From Campylobacterales bacterium (lineage in GTDB: Bacteria; Campylobacterota; Campylobacteria; Campylobacterales; JALSKU01), in the NCBI GenBank assembly GCA_027023175.1, contig JALVWW010000225.1:1-8887 (forward strand): a stretch of DNA of 8,887 nt, in the 5' to 3' direction. Shown here in pieces: positions 1-7,017 of this stretch (position 1 is its first letter; each line of letters begins with the position of its first letter). The notes below the pieces were generated by a model that was given only the letters and a program-made list of their open reading frames with translations, was not told where the DNA came from and did not search any database. A program made the translations under genes and the position numbers.

Positions 1-1070
1 AACTTATCAACCTCTACCAAAAATGCATCATGTCCATAATCACTATCTATACAATAATAATCAACCAAGTGAGATTTGCCTATCTTTTTCATGCTTTTTT
101 GAATCTGCTCCATCTCTTCTTTGAAAAAGAGTTGATCACTTTTTATAGAAAGCAGAGTCAAATGACTCTCTATATGAGACAAAGAATCCTCCAAAGAGTC
201 ATAGTTTCTACTTGCATCGAAGATATTGATAGCTTTTGTGATATACAGATAACTCAAAGGGTCAAAATATTTGGAAAAATTGTATCCGTTGTAGTCCAAG
301 TATCTCTCTACTTGAAATCTTCCAAAAAGCTCATACAGACCTTCAGTCTCTACATAATTTCTTCCAAATTTTTTCTGCATAGAATTTTCACTTAAGTAAC
401 TTATATGTCCGCTCATCCTGCCTATTGCCAAACCGTCAAGTCCATTTTCTCTTATATCATCCACATCATACATACCGCCTTTAAACTTAGGGTCTTTTAT
501 GATGGCTTCTCTTGCAACTTTGTTAAATGCTATAGCCCAAGGCTGAGTTGCATGGGTTGCAGCTATGATGATATTTCTTTTGGTAAAGTGAGGGTATTCT
601 ACCGCATAGCAAAGTGCCTGCATTCCGCCCATTGAGCCACCTATGACCGCATGGGCTTCATAAATACCAAGGGAGTTAAAAAGACTTATTTGAGCTTTTA
701 CCATATCGCTTATGGTAATAACCGGAAACCTGAGTCTGTATGGTTTACTTGAGGGGTATTTTGGAGACATAGGACCGGTTGATCCAAAACAACTTCCTAT
801 GACATTTGTACAAATTACAAAATACTTCCTTGTATCTATACACTTTCCATCCCCTATCATATCATCCCACCATCCAGGCTTTCTATCTCCCTCATAAAGC
901 CCTGCTGCGTGGTGAGAGCCGGTGAGCGCATGACAAACAACTATGACATTGCTTCTATCACTGTTTAATTCTCCGTATGTTTCATACGATATATCGTATG
1001 GCTCAAGAATCCTACCACTTTCTAGATACAAAGGACTAGTAAAATGTTTTTTAGCGGTAGTTATGGTCAT
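1..1070 (-). CDS. metX: Homoserine O-acetyltransferase, 3' end cut by window edge
   Basis: This cytoplasmic enzyme transfers an acetyl group from acetyl-CoA to L-homoserine, the committed step of methionine synthesis in organisms that use direct sulfhydrylation or cystathionine routes. I translated 356 codons. It is an alpha/beta-hydrolase fold protein. The nucleophile elbow GGSMGG lies at residues 144-149 with Ser146. An Asp312 follows in SDQLF, and His347 lies in YGHDAFL, completing the expected Ser-Asp-His triad in order. Other family blocks visible are HALTGSHHAAG (47-57) and GSTGP (96-100). The family is usually about 370-380 residues, so only roughly ten C-terminal residues are missing. 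The ATG at 1068-1070 gives a normal N-terminus, but no Shine-Dalgarno precedes it: the upstream bases are a heptamer repeat array. Translation may instead be coupled to a 17-codon leader frame overlapping the start. It is last in the visible minus-strand cluster, after guaB. Acetyl versus succinyl specificity cannot be settled by eye. Confidence 0.96.
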   Translation of the reverse strand, partial: MTITTAKKHFTSPLYLESGRILEPYDISYETYGELNSDRSNVIVVCHALTGSHHAAGLYEGDRKPGWWDDMIGDGKCIDTRKYFVICTNVIGSCFGSTGPMSPKYPSSKPYRLRFPVITISDMVKAQISLFNSLGIYEAHAVIGGSMGGMQALCYAVEYPHFTKRNIIIAATHATQPWAIAFNKVAREAIIKDPKFKGGMYDVDDIRENGLDGLAIGRMSGHISYLSENSMQKKFGRNYVETEGLYELFGRFQVERYLDYNGYNFSKYFDPLSYLYITKAINIFDASRNYDSLEDSLSHIESHLTLLSIKSDQLFFKEEMEQIQKSMKKIGKSHLVDYYCIDSDYGHDAFLVEVDK

Positions 1071-1120
1071 TGATTCGTGATTAGTGATTCGTAATTAGTG
1101 ATTAGTGTCTGGTAATTCAT
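1067..1120 (-). CDS. Possible 17-codon leader ORF overlapping the metX start
   Basis: On the minus strand an ATG at 1118-1120 opens a frame reading MNYQTLITNYESLITNQ and then TGA at 1067-1069. The TGA overlaps the metX ATG as ATGA, the classic translational-coupling arrangement. A good Shine-Dalgarno, AAGGTG at 1129-1134, sits 8 bases upstream of this ATG, whereas metX itself has none. The peptide is encoded mostly by the heptanucleotide array, which makes it repeat with a 7-residue period (NYQTLIT, NYESLIT). I infer that ribosomes load here and re-initiate at metX. The peptide itself probably has no function. It could equally be a chance frame created when the repeat was inserted between an old ribosome-binding site and metX. 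Confidence 0.35.
   Translation of the reverse strand: MNYQTLITNYESLITNQ
1071..1119. repeat. Degenerate heptanucleotide tandem array (TGATTMG family) between guaB and metX
   Basis: On the plus strand five adjacent 7-base units run from 1071 to 1105: TGATTCG, TGATTAG, TGATTCG, TAATTAG, TGATTAG. Two further decayed units (TGTCTGG, TAATTCA) extend the register to 1119. The array fills almost all of the 69-base guaB–metX spacer and ends directly against the metX start codon. Similar heptamer arrays are known as STRR-type short tandem repeats in cyanobacteria, and I recall comparable sequences in other bacterial intergenic regions. The periodicity is seen directly, but any function is unknown. Confidence 0.8.
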
Positions 1121-1139
1121 TCTCTTTTCACCTTTACAC

Positions 1140-2588
1140 CTAATTAATATGGTAATTCGGTGCTTCTCTTGTTACCATGACATCATGTACATGACTCTCT
1201 TTTAGTCCCGCACTTGTTATCTCAACAAATTCAGCCTTTTGCTGATAATCTTTTATATCTTTGGCACCCACATAACCCATGGATGACCTAAGTCCTCCGA
1301 TAAGTTGATGAACAACATCACCTACTTTGCCTCTATACGGCACTCTTCCTTCTATGCCTTCAGGTACCAGTTTTTCCTGGGCGGTTCCTTCTTGAAAATA
1401 TCTGTCACTGCTTCCTTTTTGCATAGCTCCGATACTTCCCATGCCTCTATAGTTTTTATACTGTCTTCCCTGATACATGATAAGATCACCCGGACTCTCA
1501 TCAGTTCCAGCTAGCAAACTTCCTATCATAACAGAACTTGCTCCTACCGCTAAAGCTTTTGATATATCACCGGAGTATCTTATGCCTCCATCGGCAATAA
1601 CCGGTACTCCGAGCTCTCTTCCTGCTTCACTGCACTCATCTATGGCGCTTATCTGAGGTACTCCGACACCTGCTACTATCCTTGTAGTACAGATACTACC
1701 TGGGCCAATTCCAACTTTTACCGCATCCGCTCCAGCTTCAACCAAAGCTTTTACAGCCTCTTTTGTTGCAACATTGCCGGCAATGATATCAATTTTAAGT
1801 TCTTTTTTTATCATTTTAACAGTATCTATAATACCTTTTGAGTGTCCGTGAGCAGAGTCAAGCACAAGCACATCAACTCCGGCTTCGACTAAAGCTTTTG
1901 CACGATCAAGCTGACCTACACCTATGGCAGCTCCTACTCTTAGTCTTCCGTTTTCATCTTTATTTGCGTTTGGATACTCTTTTCTCTTTTTGATATCTTT
2001 TATGGTTATAAGTCCGGCAAGTCTTCCATCTTCATCTACCAAAGGAATCTTTTCCACTTTGTTTTTATGAAAAAGCTCTTCAGCCTCATCTATTGTAGTT
2101 CCTTTCATGGCAGTTATCAAAGGAGCTTTTGTCATATCCTCTTTTACTTTTTTTTCAAAATCTTTCTCAAACCTAAGGTCCCTGTTTGTAAGAATTCCCA
2201 AAAGTTTATCATCTTTATCTACCACTGGAACACCTGATATCTTATACTCCGCCATAATAGCAAGAGCCTCTTTTATCTTTGCGTCAGGTCCTATCTTAAT
2301 TGGGTCTGATATAACTCCACTTTCATTTTTCTTTACCTTTTTTACTTCATAAACCTGAGAATTGACATCCATATTTTTATGAATAATACCGATACCTCCA
2401 AGTCTTGCCATAGCTATCGCTGCACGGTGTTCGGTAACCGTATCCATGGCAGCCGAAACCAGAGGGATATTTAAAGAGATGTTTTTTGTAAGCATTGTTT
2501 TTACATCAACCTCTTTCGGTAAAACTTCAGAGTACTTAGGCACCAACAATATATCTTCAAATGTAAGAGCTTTTTTTCGTATTTTCAT
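1140..2588 (-). CDS. guaB: Inosine-5'-monophosphate dehydrogenase
   Basis: It catalyses the NAD-dependent oxidation of IMP to XMP, the rate-limiting step of guanine nucleotide synthesis in the cytoplasm. The 482-residue length is normal for the bacterial enzyme. The N-terminus (MKIRKKALTFEDILLVP) is typical. Two CBS domains occupy roughly residues 95-145 and 153-205, inserted into the TIM barrel. The catalytic loop GIGPGSICTTR carries Cys300, which forms the thioimidate intermediate. IADGGIRYSGD (331-341) binds the IMP phosphate region. MGSIGAMQKGSSDRY (383-397) and EGRVPY (413-418) belong to the active-site loop and mobile flap. The ATG at 2586-2588 has a clear Shine-Dalgarno, AAGGA at 2594-2598, 5 bases away. 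Stop is TAG. It lies between gatA and metX in the same direction, separated from both by heptamer repeats. No frameshift or missing catalytic residue is apparent. The CBS pair suggests adenine/guanine nucleotide control of activity, as known for the family. Confidence 0.98.
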   Translation of the reverse strand: MKIRKKALTFEDILLVPKYSEVLPKEVDVKTMLTKNISLNIPLVSAAMDTVTEHRAAIAMARLGGIGIIHKNMDVNSQVYEVKKVKKNESGVISDPIKIGPDAKIKEALAIMAEYKISGVPVVDKDDKLLGILTNRDLRFEKDFEKKVKEDMTKAPLITAMKGTTIDEAEELFHKNKVEKIPLVDEDGRLAGLITIKDIKKRKEYPNANKDENGRLRVGAAIGVGQLDRAKALVEAGVDVLVLDSAHGHSKGIIDTVKMIKKELKIDIIAGNVATKEAVKALVEAGADAVKVGIGPGSICTTRIVAGVGVPQISAIDECSEAGRELGVPVIADGGIRYSGDISKALAVGASSVMIGSLLAGTDESPGDLIMYQGRQYKNYRGMGSIGAMQKGSSDRYFQEGTAQEKLVPEGIEGRVPYRGKVGDVVHQLIGGLRSSMGYVGAKDIKDYQQKAEFVEITSAGLKESHVHDVMVTREAPNYHIN

Positions 2589-2606
2589 TACAATCCTTCT
2601 TTAAAA

Positions 2607-2641
2607 GCTTAGAGCCAAGAGCTTAGAGCTCAGAGCAACTG
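2607..2641. repeat. Heptanucleotide tandem array (GCTTAGA family) upstream of guaB
   Basis: Four contiguous 7-base units on the plus strand, GCTTAGA, GCCAAGA, GCTTAGA, GCTCAGA, cover 2607-2634, followed by a decayed GCAACTG to 2641. The units are partly self-complementary (AGCTTAGAGCT reads similarly on both strands), so the transcript could form short hairpins just 5' of the guaB ribosome-binding site at 2594-2598. It is the second of three sequence families with the same 7-base period in this operon. Confidence 0.75.
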
Positions 2642-2651
2642 ATAATATTTC

Positions 2652-2682
2652 CCTTCAACCTTCTACCTTCATCCTTCGACCT
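2652..2682. repeat. Heptanucleotide tandem array (CCTTCNN family) abutting the gatA stop
   Basis: Plus-strand units CCTTCAA, CCTTCTA, CCTTCAT and CCTTCGA fill 2652-2679, and the next unit begins CCT at 2680-2682, overlapping the gatA stop codon (TAG on the minus strand, 2681-2683). On the coding strand the units read GNNGAAG. The first five positions are invariant over four copies while the last two vary freely. The array begins exactly where the gatA reading frame ends. Confidence 0.78.
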
Positions 2683-4036
2683 ATTTTAGTATTTTCTCTA
2701 AAGCCAATGCTCCGTCAAACAAAGTTTGTTCATCAAAAGCTTTTGCTATAAATTGGGCACCTATGGGTAAACCTTTATCATCAAATCCAACAGGCACTGA
2801 GATGCCCGGAAGCCCGGCTAAATTTACAGCAATAGTATAAATATCTTCAAGGTACATTTCAAGCGGGTCTTTTATACTTCCAAATTCAAAAGCAGTTTTC
2901 GGTGTGACAGGCGCATATATCAAATCAGCTTCTTTAAAAATCTCTTCAAATTCATCTTTTATAAGATGTCTTGCCTTTTGAGCTTTTATATAATATGCAT
3001 CATAATATCCGCTGCTTAAAACAAAAGTTCCAAGAAGTATTCTTCTTTTCACCTCATCACCGAAACCCTCACCTCTTGTTTTTGCATACAACTCTTTTAA
3101 GTTGTTTGCCTGGGCTCTGTTACCGTATCTTACACCGTCATATCTGCTTAAATTTGCACTGGCTTCCGCAGTTGCTATGATATAGTATGTCGCTACATCA
3201 TATTTTGTGTTTAGTCTCTTTTTGTATATGATTTTATGACCTGCTTTTTTTAAAGCTTCTATGGATTCTTCAAGTTTTTTTCTTACCTCGTCACTTGCCT
3301 CTTCAAGATAATTTTCTATAACCGCAATGGTAAACTTTCTATCACTGTTAAGATTTGGTGCGACAGGCTTGTATTCGATATTTGCACTGGTTGAGTCTCT
3401 TTTGTCATATCCGCTGATGATATCATAAAGCAGTGCAGCATCTTCGACATTTTGGGCAAACGGACCTATCTGATCGAGTGAGCTTGAAAAAGCACTGAGC
3501 CCATATCTGCTTACTCTTCCATAAGTAGGCTTCATTCCCACACATCCACAAAATGCCGCAGGTTGTCTTATGCTTCCGCCCGTATCACTTCCAAGTGCTA
3601 CTATGGCGACACCGCCTCCAACTGCAGCAGCACTTCCACCACTGCTGCCTCCTGGAACGCAGTTTGGATTGAAAGGATTTTTGGTTTTGCCGTAATATGA
3701 AGTCTCGGTTGAGCTTCCCATGGCAAATTCATCCATATTTGTTCTACCAAACGGAGAGAGTCCGGCACTTTTAAGGTTTTCTATCACTCCCGCATCATAG
3801 GGAGCTACATAACCTTGAAGTATATTTGATGCACAAGTTACATTCCAATTTTTTACTTGGATATTATCTTTTATGGCAATGGGGATACCCTCGCCGCTTA
3901 TAGAGAGTTCGTTACCGTTTAACTGCTCTACATAAGCTCCTAGCTCTTTTTTCTCTTCTATCTTTTTTAATAAATCTTTTCTAAGCTCTTTTATCTCCCC
4001 TTTATCCAAAGATAGAGCCTCTTTTAGTGTTATCAC
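2681..4036 (-). CDS. gatA: Asp/Glu-tRNA amidotransferase subunit A
   Basis: GatA is the glutaminase subunit of the GatCAB complex. It hydrolyses glutamine and passes ammonia to GatB, which converts misacylated Glu-tRNA(Gln) and/or Asp-tRNA(Asn) to Gln-tRNA and Asn-tRNA. Campylobacterota such as Helicobacter depend on this indirect route. The 451 residues match the family. The amidase signature runs from about 129 to 165 (GGSSGGSAAAVGGG, then SDTGGSIRQPAAFCG). The Lys-cisSer-Ser catalytic triad is inferred as Lys56 (in PIAIKDN), Ser131 and Ser155. This keeps a constant 23-residue offset from the Staphylococcus aureus GatA triad. The start is GTG at 4034-4036, with AGGAG 7 bases upstream. It overlaps the TGA of the preceding microprotein frame as GTGA, implying coupled translation. 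Neither gatB nor gatC is adjacent here, so the subunits are encoded at separate loci. No defects are seen. Confidence 0.97.
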   Translation of the reverse strand: MITLKEALSLDKGEIKELRKDLLKKIEEKKELGAYVEQLNGNELSISGEGIPIAIKDNIQVKNWNVTCASNILQGYVAPYDAGVIENLKSAGLSPFGRTNMDEFAMGSSTETSYYGKTKNPFNPNCVPGGSSGGSAAAVGGGVAIVALGSDTGGSIRQPAAFCGCVGMKPTYGRVSRYGLSAFSSSLDQIGPFAQNVEDAALLYDIISGYDKRDSTSANIEYKPVAPNLNSDRKFTIAVIENYLEEASDEVRKKLEESIEALKKAGHKIIYKKRLNTKYDVATYYIIATAEASANLSRYDGVRYGNRAQANNLKELYAKTRGEGFGDEVKRRILLGTFVLSSGYYDAYYIKAQKARHLIKDEFEEIFKEADLIYAPVTPKTAFEFGSIKDPLEMYLEDIYTIAVNLAGLPGISVPVGFDDKGLPIGAQFIAKAFDEQTLFDGALALEKILK

Positions 4037-4140
4037 CTCTTCTCTCCTTTTTTTACAAGGTATATACCTACACCTATAAGCATAAAAATAACTATGATAG
4101 TTTCTATAATAAAGCTAAATTCTACAGGCTTTGAAAACAT
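4033..4140 (-). CDS. 35-residue single-pass membrane microprotein
   Basis: A short frame fills the gap between ileS and gatA exactly. Its ATG (4138-4140) shares one base with the ileS TAA (TAATG), and its TGA (4033-4035) overlaps the gatA GTG (GTGA). An in-frame TGA lies just upstream, so the start cannot move far. The product begins MFSKPVEF, has one hydrophobic segment at about residues 9-29 (containing IIETIIVIFMLIG), and ends in a basic tail (KKGEKR). By the positive-inside rule the C-terminus should be cytoplasmic. No domain is recognisable. Only a weak purine-rich site (AAGAAG) precedes it inside ileS, so expression probably depends on translation of ileS. The gapless overlap on both sides and plausible transmembrane topology argue for a real gene, while its size leaves a chance frame possible. 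Function unknown. Confidence 0.72.
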   Translation of the reverse strand: MFSKPVEFSFIIETIIVIFMLIGVGIYLVKKGEKR

Positions 4141-6905
4141 TATGCTTCACAACTTCTTTGCTCTTTTTTACCACTACATCTACTGCAAAGCTCGCCCTCA
4201 ACTTTTGCTCTTTGTTTCCAACATCTTGGACATTTATATCTTTTTGCATAATAGATGCTAAATTTATCTCCATTTACTTCAAAACTATCTATCGGATCTT
4301 CAGCAATCTCACATATTATATTGCTAACTGTAAACCAATCTTCTCCGTCAGCCCCGCTAAGTCTAGCAAGCTCTTTTGAATTTGAATAAATAACTAATTC
4401 AAGAGTGGATTTTATCTTTTTATCTTTTTTAAGCTCATCTACTATCTCAAAAAATTTCTCTCTCGCTTCTATCATATAATCTTCATCAAAAACCGGTGCG
4501 ATCTCAGGCAACTCTTCATAAACAAGGTCAAAAATATCTTCACATTCACCTTTGATAACTTTTGGAGAGTGCTCTACTATCTCATCTGCCGTGTAAGTTA
4601 AAACAGGTGCAATAAGAGCTAACATACTTTTAGCGATAAGAGCCATAGCACTTTGCGATGCTCTTCTAGTATCGCTATCTTTTGGATCACAATATAGTCT
4701 GTCTTTTGAAATATCAAGATAAATTCCGCTTAAATGATTGGTAACAAAATGGCTCAAAAGTGATAATCCTTTTGAAAAATCATACTCATCAAATGCCTCT
4801 TTTACCTCATCAAAAACTCTCTTTGCTCTACTTATTATCCACTTATCAATAGGAGAAAATTTTTCAGTATCAATTATCTCTTCAAGGTCATTTACATTGG
4901 CAAGTAAAAATCTAAAGGTATTTCTAAGTTTCCTATACTGTTCAGATACTTGTTTGAGTATAGTTTCACTTATCTTAAGATCTCCGCTATAATCACTCAT
5001 ACCGACCCAAAGTCTAAGTATCTCAACTCCATACTTTTTAGCTACATCATTTGGAGCTACCACATTTCCTTTGGATTTACTCATCTTTTCACCCTTTTCA
5101 TCGACGGTAAATCCATGGGTTAGTATATTTTTATATGGAGCATGTGAGTTTATGGCGGTACTTACAAGAAGTGAGCTTTGAAACCAACCTCTATGTTGAT
5201 CACTTCCTTCAAGATACATATCTGCAGGATAATCTCCCGCGTCATAATCTTCACCTAAAAGTACTGCTCTCCAAGTAGAGCCGCTATCAAACCATACGTC
5301 AAGGATATCAAGCACTTTTGTGAGATTGTTTGGGTCATATTTTGAATTTTTAGGAAGTAACTCTTCTATGCTAAGATCCCACCAAGCATCAGCTCCTTTT
5401 TCTTCAAATATAGAAGCGACATTTTCTAAAACTTCACTATCAAAAATCGGCTCACCCGTTGTCTTATCTCTAAAAAATGCTATCGGCACACCCCAGTCTC
5501 TTTGTCTGCTGATACACCAATCAGGTCTATTTTCTATCATAGAAGAGAGTCTTTTCTCTCCAGAAGATGGATAAAATTTTACCTTTTTTATCTCGCTTAA
5601 CGCCTGTTCTCTTAAATTATCATCCTCTTTATCCATTGCTATAAACCACTGCTTAGTAGCTCTATAGATGACAGGCTTGTGAGTTCTCCAACAGTATGGA
5701 TAAGAGTGGGTAAATTTTGAAGATTTTATCAGTGCGTCACCTAAAAGCTCAAGTATTTTGTCATTTGCGCTAAAAACATGCATGCCCACAAACTCTTCAG
5801 GGTTTGGAAGCAGTTTTTGCCTAACGATCGTCTCATCATAAAGTCCATCTTCATCAACAGGCATGATCACATCTATATCATATCTCAAAGCTACCCTATA
5901 GTCATCTTCACCGTGACCGGGAGCCGTATGAACACATCCGCTACCTCCATTCATCTCTACATGCTCACCAAGTATAACTTGAGAGTCTCTGCCATTTAGA
6001 GGATTAGTGGCAATTTTACCCTCTAACTCTTTTGAAGAGAAAGTTTTTACAATGTCGCCTTTTACAACTTCTTGCTCTTTTAGTGAGTCAAATAACTCTT
6101 TTGCCACGATAAACCCATCACTTGTAAGTACATAATCTTCCTCAGGATTTAAAGCTATAGCTTGATTTGCCGGAAGTGTCCAAGGAGTTGTAGTCCAGAT
6201 AATTATGCTTGCATCTTTTTCTAAGCCAAGCTCTTTTTTTGAGCTTTCACTTAACTTAAAAGCGACAAATATAGAGTAATCCTCTTTATCTTGATACTCT
6301 ACTTCAGCCTCAGCAAGAGCTGTTTTTGCTGCCCATGACCAAAATATAGGCTTACTTCTTTCAACCAACAAACCTTTTTTTGCTATATCACAAAGTGCCC
6401 TGTAAATGTCGGCTTCAAATCTAAACTTCATAGTTAAGTATGGATTTTTCCAGTCACCTATCACACCTAGAGCTTTAAACTCCTCCTCTTGAATTTTGTA
6501 AAATTTTGTAGCATGTTCACGACAAAGCTCTCTTATCTTGCTTTTAGGAAGGGTATCTTTTTTGGCTTTTCCTATCTTTTTTTCTACCTGTTGTTCTATC
6601 GGAAGTCCGTGACAATCCCAACCGGGAACATATCTCACATTTTCACCGAAAAAGTAGTGTTTTTTAACTATGATATCTTTAAGGATTTTATTTAATGCAT
6701 GACCGATATGGATATGACCGTTTGCATAAGGAGGTCCGTCATGCAAATTGAAACTCTTTTTGGCATTTTGCCTATTTTTTTTCATCTTTTCATAAACATT
6801 TTTTTCTCCAAACCACACTTTATATCTTTTCGGCTCATTTTGAGGAAGATTTCCTCTCATAGCAAATGTGGTCTTCGGTAAAAGCAAACTATCCTTATAA
6901 TCCAT
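4140..6905 (-). CDS. ileS: Isoleucyl-tRNA synthetase
   Basis: This cytoplasmic class I synthetase charges tRNA-Ile with isoleucine and hydrolyses mischarged Val-tRNA-Ile. The 921-residue product is normal for the bacterial type. The HIGH signature is at residues 66-69 within PYANGHIHIGHALNK. KMSKS lies at 607-611, after GEKMSKSKGN. The CP1 editing domain spans roughly 190-400, with WTTTPWTLPAN (237-247) and GCVHTAPGHGEDDY (323-336). The tRNA-anticodon-binding region follows from about 680. The C-terminal zinc knuckle has Cys892, Cys895, Cys907 and Cys910. The zinc-binding tail marks it as the E. coli-like IleS type rather than the eukaryote-like, mupirocin-resistant type. ATG at 6903-6905 has AGGAG 8 bases upstream. 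It is the first gene of the minus-strand cluster, with a likely promoter at about 6961. No T-box leader is visible. All catalytic motifs are intact. Confidence 0.98.
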   Translation of the reverse strand: MDYKDSLLLPKTTFAMRGNLPQNEPKRYKVWFGEKNVYEKMKKNRQNAKKSFNLHDGPPYANGHIHIGHALNKILKDIIVKKHYFFGENVRYVPGWDCHGLPIEQQVEKKIGKAKKDTLPKSKIRELCREHATKFYKIQEEEFKALGVIGDWKNPYLTMKFRFEADIYRALCDIAKKGLLVERSKPIFWSWAAKTALAEAEVEYQDKEDYSIFVAFKLSESSKKELGLEKDASIIIWTTTPWTLPANQAIALNPEEDYVLTSDGFIVAKELFDSLKEQEVVKGDIVKTFSSKELEGKIATNPLNGRDSQVILGEHVEMNGGSGCVHTAPGHGEDDYRVALRYDIDVIMPVDEDGLYDETIVRQKLLPNPEEFVGMHVFSANDKILELLGDALIKSSKFTHSYPYCWRTHKPVIYRATKQWFIAMDKEDDNLREQALSEIKKVKFYPSSGEKRLSSMIENRPDWCISRQRDWGVPIAFFRDKTTGEPIFDSEVLENVASIFEEKGADAWWDLSIEELLPKNSKYDPNNLTKVLDILDVWFDSGSTWRAVLLGEDYDAGDYPADMYLEGSDQHRGWFQSSLLVSTAINSHAPYKNILTHGFTVDEKGEKMSKSKGNVVAPNDVAKKYGVEILRLWVGMSDYSGDLKISETILKQVSEQYRKLRNTFRFLLANVNDLEEIIDTEKFSPIDKWIISRAKRVFDEVKEAFDEYDFSKGLSLLSHFVTNHLSGIYLDISKDRLYCDPKDSDTRRASQSAMALIAKSMLALIAPVLTYTADEIVEHSPKVIKGECEDIFDLVYEELPEIAPVFDEDYMIEAREKFFEIVDELKKDKKIKSTLELVIYSNSKELARLSGADGEDWFTVSNIICEIAEDPIDSFEVNGDKFSIYYAKRYKCPRCWKQRAKVEGELCSRCSGKKEQRSCEA

Positions 6906-6943
6906 AAACTTAACTCCTACAAGGGTATCTCAATAGGATGCCC

Positions 6944-6967
6944 ATAAAATAATGGAGCTTATTTTAT
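6944..6967. repeat. Perfect 9-bp inverted repeat over the ileS -10 region
   Basis: ATAAAATAA at 6944-6952 and TTATTTTAT at 6959-6967 are perfect reverse complements around the 6-base loop TGGAGC. The right arm contains the proposed ileS -10 hexamer. Such a site could be a dimeric repressor operator or an RNA hairpin in the ileS leader. All-A/T arms make a chance origin quite possible in this AT-rich sequence. Confidence 0.45.
6961..6966 (-). promoter_or_regulatory. Possible ileS -10 box
   Basis: On the minus strand TAAAAT (within TAGATAAAATAAG) lies 55 bases upstream of the ileS ATG. No good -35 hexamer is found 17 bases upstream; instead there are T-rich tracts, as described for sigma-70 promoters in Campylobacter relatives. 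This is a weak call based on one hexamer and its position at the head of the gene cluster. Confidence 0.35.
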
Positions 6968-7017
6968 CTAAAAAGGCATTAAAATAGGTTGAAAAATGGG
7001 AAAAATAGGCAAATGAC

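Noticed and set aside
30..897. Three plus-strand open frames of 61-121 codons near the left edge
   Set aside because: They lie antisense to metX, whose translated product has a full catalytic triad; the plus-strand products show no family resemblance and no ribosome-binding sites.
1071..1119. Possible CRISPR-like array
   Set aside because: The units are contiguous 7-mers with no spacers of 25-45 bases and no cas genes nearby.
2656..2673. Five-codon frame (MKVEG) in the gatA–guaB spacer as a leader peptide for guaB
   Set aside because: Too short, distant from the guaB start, and guaB already has its own strong Shine-Dalgarno; probably a by-product of the repeat.
1305..6881. Plus-strand frames of 60-84 codons across guaB, gatA and ileS
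   Set aside because: All are shadows opposite well-supported genes, with low-complexity Ser/Phe/Leu-rich products typical of antisense reading.
6906..7017. T-box leader upstream of ileS
   Set aside because: No specifier loop, no conserved T-box motif and no terminator/antiterminator pair could be seen; T-boxes are essentially a Gram-positive feature.
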